The notes below the pieces were generated by a model. That model did no database searches. It had not been told where the DNA came from and saw only the letters and a list, made by a program, of their open reading frames with translations. From the NCBI GenBank assembly GCA_963749905.1, contig CAVVOF010000003.1:310001-374000 (forward strand): a stretch of DNA of 64,000 bases, read 5' to 3'. Within the stretch, counting starts at the first letter, position 1, and each line of letters starts with the position of its first letter. The translations under genes were made by a program, and so were the position numbers. Source of the stretch: UBA10649 sp963749905 (GTDB taxonomy: Bacteria; Actinomycetota; Actinomycetes; S36-B12). Shown here in pieces: positions 41,972-51,215 of this stretch.

Positions 41972-43103
41972 TCACGAGACGGCCAACCGACGGACGAACG
42001 CCTCGATGCTCGTCGTCTGTCGCCGTCATCGCGACGCGGATGTGCCGGGCACCCGCCGGACCGTAGAAATCCCCGGGGGTGACGAGGATCCCTCGGTCGG
42101 CGAACCAGCCAACGGTCTCCCAGCAGGGTTCCTCGCGGGTTGCCCACAGGTAGAGGCCGGCCTCGCTGTGGTCGATGCGGAATCCGGCCGACTCCAGCGC
42201 GGACCGGACCTGCTGGCGCCGCCAGCGGTAGCGGTCCCTCTGCTCCAGAGCGTGCGCGTCGTCGTCCAGCGCGGCGATGGCCGCGGCCTGCACCGGCGTC
42301 GGGACCATCATGCCCGCGTGCTTGCGGATGGCGAGGACCTCGGCCACGAGGGCCGGGTCACCGGCCGCGAAGCCGAAGCGGTAGCCGGCCAGGTTCGATC
42401 GCTTCGAGAGGGAGTGGAGTGCCAGCAGCCCCGACACGTCCCCGCCCGAGATCTCCTCGTGCAGGATCGAGACCGGCTCCGCCTCCCAGCCCAGGCCGAT
42501 GTAGCACTCGTCGCTCACCACGATCGCCCCCGCGGAGCGGGCCCACGCGACGATCTCGCCGGCCCGCTCCGGCCTGAGCACCGCTCCAGTCGGGTTGCCG
42601 GGCGAGTTCAGCCACACCAGGGCGGCATCGGGGACGGTCTCCGGCTCGTCAGTCGCGACGTACCGACAGCCGGCCAGCAGCGCACCGACCGCATAGGTCG
42701 GGTAGGCGATCCGGGGAATGACGACGGTCGAGCCGGGTGCGAGCCCGAGCAGGCGCGGCAGCGCGGCCACCAGCTCCTTCGAGCCGATCGACGGGACGAT
42801 CGCATCCGTCCCCACGGACACCCCGAGCGCTCGGTCGAGCCACCGCACGCAGGCCTCGCGCAGTTCGAGACGTCCCGCGGCTGTCGGGTATCCGGGGGCG
42901 TTCGCGGCCGCGCGCAGCGCATCCTGGGCCACCTCGGGCGTCGGATCGACCGGGGTGCCGACCGACAGGTCGACGATGCCCTCCGGATGGGCACGCGCCC
43001 GATCGCCGTACGGTGCCAGGACGTCCCACGGGAAGTCCGGCAGTCCGGCGGCCACCCGCCCGACCGTCGGAGAGCCCGAAGCCGGGACCGGGGCGTCGCT
43101 CAT
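41972..43103 (-). CDS. dapC: N-succinyldiaminopimelate aminotransferase, one frameshift
   Basis: A ~376-residue fold-type I PLP aminotransferase of the actinobacterial DapC type, which transaminates N-succinyl-2-amino-6-ketopimelate. Motifs are SPGNPTG near residue 167, SDECY near 197 and the PLP Lys K234 in LHSLSKRSNLAGYR. The frame breaks at about 42008 by one extra base; removing it restores the terminus IEAFVRRLAVS and a TGA at 41972-41974. Read without the correction, the frame would run through the gltA ribosome binding site. It starts 3 nt after fdxA on the same strand. Confidence 0.88.
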
Positions 43104-43106
43104 GGA

Positions 43107-43433
43107 CTAGTGGTCGTGCTCCTGCGGCGGCACGCTGGCCAGCAGAGCGGCATCGAAGTCCTGGGCGCCGAGCTTCGCGGCGCCGCCAGGTGAACCGAGG
43201 TCGACGAAGAACTCGGCGTTGGCCGCCGTGTAGTCCTTCCACTCGTCGGGCACGTCATCCTCGTAGAAGATGGCCTCGACGGGGCACACCGGCTCACACG
43301 CGCCGCAGTCCACGCATTCGTCGGGCTGGATGTAGAGCATCCGGTCGCCCTCGTAGATGCAGTCGACGGGACATTCCTCGATGCAGGCCTTGTCCTTGAG
43401 GTCCACACATGGGAACGCGATGACGTAGGTCAC
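43107..43433 (-). CDS. fdxA: Seven-iron ferredoxin
   Basis: A 108-residue FdxA-type ferredoxin carrying one [3Fe-4S] and one [4Fe-4S] cluster. The cysteine-rich N-terminus is FPCVDLKDKACIEECPVDC, then DECVDCGACEPVCPVEAI. Such proteins supply electrons to cytochromes P450 and other oxidoreductases. The GTG start has GGAGG upstream. Adjacency to dapC is a common actinobacterial arrangement, and co-transcription is likely. Confidence 0.95.
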   Translation of the reverse strand: MTYVIAFPCVDLKDKACIEECPVDCIYEGDRMLYIQPDECVDCGACEPVCPVEAIFYEDDVPDEWKDYTAANAEFFVDLGSPGGAAKLGAQDFDAALLASVPPQEHDH

Positions 43434-43524
43434 CTGAGCCTCCGGTTGATCCGCCCCTTTCGGGGTATCCGACGGGCACAACTTACACAAGGCTGCTCCG
43501 GCAGGCCTGCCGGCTCCGCTTCCG

Positions 43525-45366
43525 TCAGTTGACGAAGACGTCTTCGCCCGGGTCAGCCGGCGGTGCCGGGTCCTCGCCGCCCTGCGGATCCTCGGTCTTG
43601 CTCGGCTTCGGCGAGGGCGAGTCGGCGTTGCCGGCGTCCGACTCGGGCGCGGTCTCCGCCTTGGCGTCCTTCTTGTCCTTCTTCTTGTCGGGCTTGGCGT
43701 CGCAGATCACCTGAGGGGCCGGCTTGTAGCGCGTGGTGATCGGTTCCCGCTTGACCTCCTCGCCGTCCTTGTAGAAAACGCGATCCACGGTGATGGTGAA
43801 GCCATCGACGCCGCTCTGCGGATCGCAGTCCTCCGATTCGTTGTACACCTTCTTGAAGGGCACGATGCTCGTGCGCTTCCCGTACTCCGCCTCGATGTCG
43901 TCGTACTCCTTCGTGCCCCAGATGGAGACGGTGATGGAGGTAGGGGACGTGCCCGCGGTGATGAACACGGCGTTGTCCATGTCGTTGCGGAACTTCATGT
44001 CGAAGATGCCCCACGCGACGGTCGCTTCGAGGCCGGGCTTGTACCTCGAGATATAGATCGAGTGGGCCACCGTCTGGACCCGCTCGAGCCCGGCGTAGAA
44101 GGCCGCCGTCCAGGCGGCGGTGGCCGACGTCGAGACCCCACCGCCGAGGTCCTCGGCGAAGATGCCACCGGGGCCGACGACGTAGCCGACCGTGTAGCCG
44201 TTGGCCTCGGTGCGCTCGAGGATGGTGTCGTTGAGGGAGAACGTCTCGCCTGGCATCAGGAGCGTCCCGTTGATGCGCTCGGCGGCCTGGCCGATGTTCT
44301 GGGCGCGGTAGGCCGCATACGGGTACGACTGAGTGAACGTCGACAGCCGCTCGGTGATGCCCAGTTCCTTGGCCTGCGCGGTGGTCAGCGCGGGCGCGCG
44401 GGTGCCGATGGGCACAGTGACGCTGCGCTGCCCCGCAGGCTTGTCGATGACACCGAGGACGGCGGCCGCGAGGTCGTCGTCGGAGATCCCGGTGCCCACC
44501 TTCGACTTCACTACCTTCGGCACTCCACGTCGGATCTTGAAGGTGGCATCGCGTCCGGGCGTCTCCACAGGGGCGAGCTCGGCGGCGATCGCCTTGTGCA
44601 GAACCGCGCCGTCGAGGCTCGGCTCGAGGCTGCCGTCGACCGCGGTGAAGCGCAGCGCTCGGCCGACCTTTCGGCCGGGGATCGTCGCGGTGACGGTGCC
44701 GGCTGTGACCTCGACCGGACTGGCCATCGCCGTGTCGGCGAGCGCCAGCGCCTCCTCGACCGCGGCGTCGGTCACCGTCGGCTCCTTCGAGATGACCGTG
44801 GCCTCGACCGTCGATCGCGGCTGGACGAGGGCGGCCACGAGGGCCTGCTTGAGCGCGGGCCGGTCCAGGGCCTGCCCTGGGGCCCCCTCGGTCACGGTGG
44901 CCGTGCCCTTCTTGATCCGGATGGTCGGCTCGACCGGCGGGTTGTCGATGACGGACGCGATGACGTCCAGCTCCGCGTCGAGGAGGGCGTCATCGGTGTC
45001 GATCACCGCCGGCAGTTCCTGCGTGGAGAAGAACGTCGACAGCAGGGCGACCGGATTCCACTGCCGTCCGAAGGCCGGGGCAACCGACTCGTCGGCGTTC
45101 AGTTCGAGTCCCGCCTCCTCCGGCGTGAACTTGACCGTGGCGTCCTGCACCTTGACCTTCAAGGTCTTCTCGGCCACCGGATCGAGTTCCTCGGAGACAG
45201 CCAGGGCAGCCTCGGTCTGCGACATCCCGGCGATGTCCACGCCGCCGACGGTGGTGCCGGCCCGCGCGCTCGACCCGGACGTCATGGCCAGGAACACGTA
45301 CCCGACAAGGATCAGGACTGCGACCGCGGCCACCCCCGCGAGGATGCGCTTCTGGACGAGGGTCAT
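43525..45366 (-). CDS. VanW family protein with peptidoglycan-binding-like domains
   Basis: A 613-residue membrane-anchored extracytoplasmic protein. A single transmembrane helix (RILAGVAAVAVLILVGYVFL, residues ~8-27) is followed by two or more PG_binding_4-like domains (VGGVDIAGMSQTEAALAV; FKIRRGVPKVVKSKVG). The VanW domain (~residues 380-520) contains GPGGIFAEDLGGGVSTSATA and HSIYISRYKPGLEATVAWG. The C-terminal ~70 residues are lysine- and proline-rich, low complexity. The function is probably cell-wall related; no enzymatic activity is established for VanW. Confidence 0.88.
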   Translation of the reverse strand: MTLVQKRILAGVAAVAVLILVGYVFLAMTSGSSARAGTTVGGVDIAGMSQTEAALAVSEELDPVAEKTLKVKVQDATVKFTPEEAGLELNADESVAPAFGRQWNPVALLSTFFSTQELPAVIDTDDALLDAELDVIASVIDNPPVEPTIRIKKGTATVTEGAPGQALDRPALKQALVAALVQPRSTVEATVISKEPTVTDAAVEEALALADTAMASPVEVTAGTVTATIPGRKVGRALRFTAVDGSLEPSLDGAVLHKAIAAELAPVETPGRDATFKIRRGVPKVVKSKVGTGISDDDLAAAVLGVIDKPAGQRSVTVPIGTRAPALTTAQAKELGITERLSTFTQSYPYAAYRAQNIGQAAERINGTLLMPGETFSLNDTILERTEANGYTVGYVVGPGGIFAEDLGGGVSTSATAAWTAAFYAGLERVQTVAHSIYISRYKPGLEATVAWGIFDMKFRNDMDNAVFITAGTSPTSITVSIWGTKEYDDIEAEYGKRTSIVPFKKVYNESEDCDPQSGVDGFTITVDRVFYKDGEEVKREPITTRYKPAPQVICDAKPDKKKDKKDAKAETAPESDAGNADSPSPKPSKTEDPQGGEDPAPPADPGEDVFVN

Positions 45367-45481
45367 TACGCCCGAAACCCCTCACCCACGCGCGAATTCC
45401 TCCCTGACAGCGCTTACGTTTGGCAGCGATCGTACGCGCTGCCCGGGTTTCCGACGAATCGTCGACAACGATGGTTCCCCG

Positions 45482-45874
45482 TCAGGCCGCCTCTCGGCGC
45501 TGCGGCACGGGGAGGGTGGCGGCCGCTGAGGCGAGGATCACCCCGCCGAGCAGGTAGGTCAGCTGTCGGCCGCCGCCGGACAGGGCAACGTCACCGGACG
45601 GGCTCTCGGCCGACATGACGACCGTCGAGACCAGCCAGCCCAGGGCGACGGCCCACCCGCCCCAGCGGCTGCGCAGCGCCCAGGCGCCGCCACGGACTCC
45701 CACGATCAGGGCGATCCACATGACCACCAGTCCCCACGGCAGGACGGTGGTGCCCCACGGCGCGGCCAGCGCTACCCGCTGCGCCTGGAGGAAGGCCCCG
45801 ATCAGGCCCATGCCGAGGCCGGCAACGAGCAGCAGCAGGGCGCCCACCCAGCGGGTCCACCCGCGCGGGGTCAC
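45482..45874 (-). CDS. DUF6113-type small integral membrane protein
   Basis: A 130-residue protein with four predicted transmembrane helices (WVGALLLLVAGLGMGLIGAF, VLPWGLVVMWIALIVGV, WAVALGWLVSTVVM, LTYLLGGVILASAAATL). It resembles the uncharacterised DUF6113 proteins found beside mshB in actinobacteria. Its ATG overlaps the mshB TGA by 4 nt, indicating coupling. No function is known. Confidence 0.78.
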   Translation of the reverse strand: MTPRGWTRWVGALLLLVAGLGMGLIGAFLQAQRVALAAPWGTTVLPWGLVVMWIALIVGVRGGAWALRSRWGGWAVALGWLVSTVVMSAESPSGDVALSGGGRQLTYLLGGVILASAAATLPVPQRREAA

Positions 45875-46752
45875 TCGTCGACGCCGTCGAAAAGGTCGGT
45901 CTCGTGAGCGCTGCCGGCGGAGCCGACGGGCACGCCGTTGGCCAGCCGGTAGTACTCGACGCCGAAGGCCTGGCTGCCCACGCTGTCGGCGAGGGCGAAG
46001 AAGCCGTCCTCGACGCTGACCTGCGTGCCGTGCGCCTTCAGGGCCGCCATCTTGTTCGGCAGGTAGTGCTCGACGTCCACCGCCGTGGTCACCAGGTCGT
46101 CGTCGCAGGCGAAGGGGATGTCATTCGGATCCATCGCGGTGAAGTCGTCCTCGACGCCGCGTGCCTTCAGCGCCTCGATCCCGGCGACGATGATGGACCG
46201 CGGGAACGCCGTCCAGTAGACCTTCTGCACCGTCCACGGCTCCCCCAGTTCGGTGCGGAACGTCGGGCTGGCCGCGAGGGTCACGGCGTAGTGGGTGACG
46301 CGGTGCGCCTGGATGTGGTCGGGATGGCCGTAGCCGCCGAAGTCGTCGTACGTCACGACTACCTGTGGGCGCACCTCGCGGATCACCGGGACCAGCTCGA
46401 GTGCGGCCGCGAGCAGATCGGCGCGCCAGAAGCAGTCGGGTCGATCGTTGGCGGCGGTGCCCATCATCCCGGAGTCGCGGAACCGACCCGGGCCGCCCAG
46501 CAGGCGGTGGTCCGTGACTCCCAGCGCGGCCATCGCGGCGGCGAGCTCACCCTGTCGGTGCTCGCCCAGCGAGTCCTCCTGGTCGCTCGCGAGGTGCGAG
46601 AGCTCGGGCAGGAGGACCTCCCCCTCCTCGCCGAGGGTGCAGGTGACGAGGGTGACGGCGACGCCGTCGGCCGCGTACCGCGCCATCGTCCCCCCGGTGG
46701 CGATGCACTCGTCGTCGGGATGGGCGTGTACCAGCAGCAGTCGGCGATCCAT
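45871..46752 (-). CDS. mshB: N-acetyl-1-D-myo-inositol-2-amino-2-deoxy-alpha-D-glucopyranoside deacetylase
   Basis: A 293-residue LmbE/PIG-L-family zinc deacetylase, the MshB step of mycothiol biosynthesis that removes acetyl from GlcNAc-inositol. Zinc-site motif AHPDDE spans residues 10-15 (H11 and D14 ligands, D13 catalytic base) and the second ligand lies in YDDFGGYGHPDHIQAH. The 5' end is apparently leaderless (TACCCT 6 nt before the ATG). The presence of MshB supports an actinobacterial host using mycothiol. Confidence 0.95.
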   Translation of the reverse strand: MDRRLLLVHAHPDDECIATGGTMARYAADGVAVTLVTCTLGEEGEVLLPELSHLASDQEDSLGEHRQGELAAAMAALGVTDHRLLGGPGRFRDSGMMGTAANDRPDCFWRADLLAAALELVPVIREVRPQVVVTYDDFGGYGHPDHIQAHRVTHYAVTLAASPTFRTELGEPWTVQKVYWTAFPRSIIVAGIEALKARGVEDDFTAMDPNDIPFACDDDLVTTAVDVEHYLPNKMAALKAHGTQVSVEDGFFALADSVGSQAFGVEYYRLANGVPVGSAGSAHETDLFDGVDE

Positions 46753-46815
46753 CCGAGAAGGGTAGCGGCGCAGCCGACCCGCGTGGCGCCCCGTCGGCCC
46801 GCCTACGATGCCGGG
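46753..46815. promoter_or_regulatory. Divergent leaderless promoters of mshB and the S9 peptidase
   Basis: TACCCT on the minus strand (46759-46764) ends 6 nt before the mshB ATG. TACGAT on the plus strand (46804-46809) ends 6 nt before the peptidase ATG at 46816. Neither gene has a Shine-Dalgarno sequence. Confidence 0.6.
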
Positions 46816-48924
46816 ATGACGACCCCCACTCCCGAGTCCTTCCCCCGGCAGGAGGCGGCGACCCGGCGGTTCCGCCTCGGTGTCCCCCGCGCCTTCGCGA
46901 TCGCGCCGACCGGTGATCGGGTCGCCTTCATCCGCTCGGCCGGTGGGCGGGATCCCGTGGGCAACCTCTGGGTGGCCGAGGCCGACGGGGACGGCGGGCT
47001 GGTCGAGCGCCTCGTCGTCGACGCCCGAACGTTGGTCCGCCCCGACGCCGACCTCCCGGCCGCCGAGCGGGCCCGGCGGGAGCGCCTGCGTGAGACCACG
47101 TCCGGGATCACCGCGTTCACCACCGACCGCGATGTCACGCGGGCCGCGTTCAGCGTGGACGGAGTGCTCTTCTGCGTCGGACTCCTGGCCGCGGATGCGG
47201 CTGCGCGGTCCCTGCCGGCTCCGGGGGCGGTCGTCGACCCCCGGCTGTCCCCTGACGGCCAACGGGTGGCCTTCGTCAGCGACGGCAGCCTCGTCTGCGT
47301 TGACGCCGACGGTGCCGGCGAGCCGTCCGTGCTGGCCGAGTCCGACGCCGAGACGGTCACGTGGGGACTGGCGGACTTCGTCGCCGCCGAGGAGCTCGAC
47401 CGGATCCGCGGACTGTGGTGGCTGGCGGACGGCAACTCCCTGCTCGCCGAGCGGGTCGACGAGGCCGGCGTCGCGGTCCGATGGATCGCGGACCCCGCCA
47501 ACCCGGAGGACGCGCCGCGCGCGCATCGCTATCCGGCAGCCGGCACCGACAACCCTGAGGCACGGCTGTTCCGCATCCTTCTCGATGGCACGCGCGAGGA
47601 GGTGCGCTGGCCCCATGCCGACTACCCGTACCTGGCATCCGTCGAGCCGGACGACCGTGGTGGCGCGGTCGTCGCGGTGCTGAGCCGGGACCAGCAGCGG
47701 ATGCACATCCTGGACCTGTCCCCCGAGGGCGACGAGTCGGTCGCCAGAGACCGGGCGACCGCGCCGTGGCTGACGATGCGCGCCGGGGTGCCGAGCCGGG
47801 CGTCGGACGGTCGCCTGCTCGAGATCGTGGCGGATCCAGCGGGTGACGTGTTCCGGCTGGTGGCGGATGGCGAGGCGCTCAGCCCGGACGGCCTCAACGT
47901 CACCGCCGTGCTGCACGAGGGTCGCGACGGGATCGTCGTGACCGCTCAGGCAGACCCGCGGGATCAGGGGGTGTACGTGCTGCGGCCGGACGGCTCGGCC
48001 GAGGCACTCGCCGACGGGCCCGGGGTGCACGCCGCGGTCGCCGGCGCCGGTGGCGTGGTGGTGGCGTCAACGAGCCCGGAGCGGCCGGGCAGCCGGTACG
48101 AGGCGCGCCTGACGGGCGGCTCCGCGTCGATCACGTCACTCGCGGAGACGCCCGTGGTGCAGCCGCGGGTGGCCTTCCACCAGGTGTCGGACCGGGAACT
48201 GTCGGCCGCGGTGCTGTTCCCCACCGGCCACGTCCCCGGCTCGCGTCGGCTGCCGGTCGTGATGTCGCCGTACGGCGGCCCGCATCATGCCCGCGTCATG
48301 CACGCCGCAGGGATGTTCGTCGCGGACCAGTGGCTGGCCGACCAGGGCTTCGCAGTCGTCATCGTGGATGGCGCGGGCACCCCGGGACGAGGTCCTGCGT
48401 TCGAGTTCGAGATCAGCGACCAGCTGGCGCACCGGGTGCTCGACGACCAGGTGACCGGACTGTGGGCCGTCGCGGAGATCTATCCCGACCTCGACCTCGA
48501 GCGCGTCGGCATCACCGGCTGGTCGTTCGGCGGATACCTGGCGGCCCTGGCGGTGCTCGACCGTCCGGACGTCTTCCGGGCCGCGGTCGCGGGTGCGCCG
48601 GTCACCGACTGGGCGCTGTACGACACCGCGTACACCGAGCGGTACCTGGGCCTGCCGCAGGAGAACCCGGCAGCCTACGAGGAGACGTCGTTGCTGGCGC
48701 GGGCGGCTCGCCTCGAGCGACCGCTGCTCATCATCCATGGGCTGGCCGACGACAACGTCCTGGTCGCCCACTCGCTCCGCCTGTCCGGCGCGCTGCTGGC
48801 CGCCGGCCGGCCGCACTCGGTGCTGCCGCTCAGTGGAGTGACGCACATGACGCCTCAGGAGGACGTGGCCGAGAACCTGCCGCGGCTCGAGGTCGGCTTC
48901 TTCGCCGAGCACCTGCGCCCGTAG
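46816..48924 (+). CDS. S9 family prolyl oligopeptidase (DPP IV-type)
   Basis: A 702-residue serine peptidase with an N-terminal seven/eight-bladed beta-propeller (residues ~30-430) and a C-terminal alpha/beta hydrolase domain. The catalytic triad is S570 in GWSFGGYLAAL, D645 in HGLADDNV and H677 in GVTHM. The oxyanion-side VMSPYGGPHHA is also present, as is a double-Glu-like AEELDRIRG segment in the propeller, supporting dipeptidyl-peptidase specificity. No signal peptide is seen, so it is cytoplasmic. A family C palindrome follows. Confidence 0.92.
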   Translation: MTTPTPESFPRQEAATRRFRLGVPRAFAIAPTGDRVAFIRSAGGRDPVGNLWVAEADGDGGLVERLVVDARTLVRPDADLPAAERARRERLRETTSGITAFTTDRDVTRAAFSVDGVLFCVGLLAADAAARSLPAPGAVVDPRLSPDGQRVAFVSDGSLVCVDADGAGEPSVLAESDAETVTWGLADFVAAEELDRIRGLWWLADGNSLLAERVDEAGVAVRWIADPANPEDAPRAHRYPAAGTDNPEARLFRILLDGTREEVRWPHADYPYLASVEPDDRGGAVVAVLSRDQQRMHILDLSPEGDESVARDRATAPWLTMRAGVPSRASDGRLLEIVADPAGDVFRLVADGEALSPDGLNVTAVLHEGRDGIVVTAQADPRDQGVYVLRPDGSAEALADGPGVHAAVAGAGGVVVASTSPERPGSRYEARLTGGSASITSLAETPVVQPRVAFHQVSDRELSAAVLFPTGHVPGSRRLPVVMSPYGGPHHARVMHAAGMFVADQWLADQGFAVVIVDGAGTPGRGPAFEFEISDQLAHRVLDDQVTGLWAVAEIYPDLDLERVGITGWSFGGYLAALAVLDRPDVFRAAVAGAPVTDWALYDTAYTERYLGLPQENPAAYEETSLLARAARLERPLLIIHGLADDNVLVAHSLRLSGALLAAGRPHSVLPLSGVTHMTPQEDVAENLPRLEVGFFAEHLRP

Positions 48925-48928
48925 CCAT

Positions 48929-48996
48929 CCCGTCGAGCGTGGAGCTCAGGCGCGATCCGCCGACGGCGGGCGCCTGCAGCGACCCCGCTCGACGGG
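48929..48996. terminator. Bidirectional terminator-like palindrome, repeat family C copy 2
   Basis: Imperfect inverted repeat with outer arms CCCGTCGAGCG/CGCTCGACGGG and partially paired inner arms, lying between the convergent S9 peptidase and peptide-transporter genes. The left arm matches that of 2684-2708 except at single positions. Confidence 0.72.
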
Positions 48997-49001
48997 TGGG
49001 A

Positions 49002-50172
49002 CTACCAGTCCTCTTCGCTGTACTCGCCGTCGCCGCCCGCATAGTCCGCGCCCATCGGACGGGCCGAGCCGGCCGACTCCATGTCCGCGATGACCTCGCT
49101 GGGCGGCTGGACCGCCGGCGCGCTGAAGTCCGACCGCGCCTGCGTCCGGTCCCAGTATCAAGTCGGAGCCGAGGCTCTCGGTGATCGGGAAGAAGCAGGC
49201 GACGCTGTGCCCCGGGGCGTACTCCTCCAGCGGCGGCACCTCGGAGCGGCACCGATCCTGGGCGCGGAAGCAGCGGGTGCTGAACACGCACCCCGACGGC
49301 AGGTTGATCGGGCTGGGCAGGTCACCCTGCAGCACGATCCGCTCGCGGGAGGCCTCGATCCTGGGATCCGGCACCGGCACGGCCGACATGAGCGCATGCG
49401 TGTACGGATGCAGGGGCTGCGAGTACAGCGTCTGCCGGTCGGCGAGCTCCATGATGCTGCCGAGGTACATGACGGCCACCCGGTGCGACATCTGCCGCAC
49501 CACCGACAGGTCGTGCGCGACGAACACGTAGGCGATCCCGAACTCGTCCTGGAGGTCCTGGAGCAGGTTGATGACCTGCGCCTGGATGGACACGTCGAGG
49601 GCGGAGACCGGCTCGTCACAGACCACGACCTTGGGCTGCAGCGTCACGGCCCGGGCGATGCCGATGCGCTGACGCTGGCCGCCGGAGAATTCGTTGGGGT
49701 AGCGGTTGTAGTGCTCGGGGTTGAGACCGACGCGCTCCATCGTCTCCTGCACGGCCTTCTTCACTCCGCCGGGAGGATTGATCTTCTGCACCTGGTACGG
49801 CGCCGAGATGATCGAGCCGACCGTGTGCCGCGGGTTCAGCGACGAGAACGGATCCTGGAAGATCATCTGCAGCTCACGCCGCAGCGGGACCATCTCGTGG
49901 CGCGACAGGCCGGTGATGTCCCGCCCGTCGAAGGTGATGGTGCCGGCCGTCGGCTCGATCAGCTTCAGCAGCGAGCGCCCGGCCGTCGACTTGCCGCATC
50001 CGGACTCGCCGACCAGTCCCAGGGTCTCCCCCGGCGCAACGCCCAGGGAGATGCCGTTGACGGCGCTGACGGTGCCCACCTGCTTCTTGCGGATCGCGCC
50101 CTTGGTGATCGGGAAGTGCTTGACCAGGTTGTCGGCCTGGAGGATGAAGTCGGAACCACTCTGCACGGTCAT
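49002..50172 (-). CDS. dppF: Peptide ABC transporter ATP-binding protein, DppF type, one frameshift
   Basis: A ~389-residue oligo/dipeptide importer ATPase. Walker A is GESGCGKST, the signature FSGGQRQRIGIARA, Walker B VVVCDEPVSALD, and the oligopeptide ABC C-terminal extension has SGCVFSTRC. The frame breaks at about 49158 by one extra base; removing it adds a ~50-residue acidic tail ending DGEYSEEDW. The start overlaps the upstream dppD-like gene by 4 nt. It is the last gene of the operon and convergent with the S9 peptidase. Confidence 0.88.
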
Positions 50173-51215
50173 GCCACACCCCCGTCGCGTCCGGCTGCCG
50201 CCGCCAGGCTCTCGACCGCGAACTGCCGCCGGTCCTCGGAGCCGAGGAAGCAGCGCACCGCGTGGGTCGACGAGATGGTGAGCAGGTCGGGTCGCTCGTC
50301 AGCGCACCTCTGCTCGATGCCGAACTGGTCCTTCGCGCGGCAGCGGGGAGCGAACACGCAGCCGTTCGGCAGGTTGATGAGCGACGGCGGCTGGCCCGGG
50401 ATGGGGGTCAATCGCTCGCTCACCGCATCGAGGCGCGGGACGGAGGACAGCAGGCCCACCGTGTAGGGCATCTCCGGCGCGTAGAAGATGTCGTTGAGCT
50501 CACCCCGCTCGACGAGCCGTCCGCCGTACATGACGGCGACCTCGCTCGCGACGTCGGCGACGACGCCCAGGTCGTGGGTGATCAGGATGATGGCGGTGTT
50601 GTACTGCTCCTGCAGTTCCGCCAGCAGCTCCATGATCTGCGCCTGGACGGTGACGTCGAGCGCAGTCGTCGGCTCGTCGGCGATGAGCAGCGACGGCCCG
50701 TTGATCAGCGCCATCGCGATCATGACGCGCTGGCGCATGCCGCCGGACAGCTGGTGCGGGTAGTCGTCGATCCGGCGCTCCGGATTCGGGATCCCGACAC
50801 GGCGCAGCATGTCGATGGCCTCGGTGCGAGCGTCGTCCTTGGACACGTCGCGGTGCACTCGCACGGTCTCGACCAGCTGCTTGCCGATCCGGTAGAAGGG
50901 ATGCAGCGACGCGAACGGGTCCTGGAAGATCATGCTCATCTCGGCGCCGCGCAGCTTCCGCAACTGCTCATCGGTGCACGAGATCAGCTCGGTCTCGCCG
51001 AGGAAGGCTCGACCCTCGACCTGCGCGTTGCGCTTGTTCACCAGCCCCATGAGCGCCTGCGAGGTGACGCTCTTGCCCGAACCGGACTCACCCACGATGG
51101 CGAGCGTCTGCCCGCGATCGACGCTGAAGGAGACGCCGTCGACGGCGCGGACCAGGCCGTCCTCGGTCGGGAACGAGACCTTCAGGTCCTCCACGCGTAC
51201 GTATGCGTCGCTCAT
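50169..51215 (-). CDS. dppD: Peptide ABC transporter ATP-binding protein, DppD type
   Basis: A 348-residue importer ATPase: Walker A GESGSGKSVTS, signature LSGGMRQRVMIAMAL, Walker B LLIADEPTTALD and the oligopeptide C-terminal motif NGCVFAPRCRAKD. It pairs with the DppF-type ATPase, and overlaps both neighbours by 4 nt (ATGA). It energises uptake of peptides captured by the lipoprotein at 52315-54075. Confidence 0.94.
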   Translation of the reverse strand: MSDAYVRVEDLKVSFPTEDGLVRAVDGVSFSVDRGQTLAIVGESGSGKSVTSQALMGLVNKRNAQVEGRAFLGETELISCTDEQLRKLRGAEMSMIFQDPFASLHPFYRIGKQLVETVRVHRDVSKDDARTEAIDMLRRVGIPNPERRIDDYPHQLSGGMRQRVMIAMALINGPSLLIADEPTTALDVTVQAQIMELLAELQEQYNTAIILITHDLGVVADVASEVAVMYGGRLVERGELNDIFYAPEMPYTVGLLSSVPRLDAVSERLTPIPGQPPSLINLPNGCVFAPRCRAKDQFGIEQRCADERPDLLTISSTHAVRCFLGSEDRRQFAVESLAAAAGRDGGVA

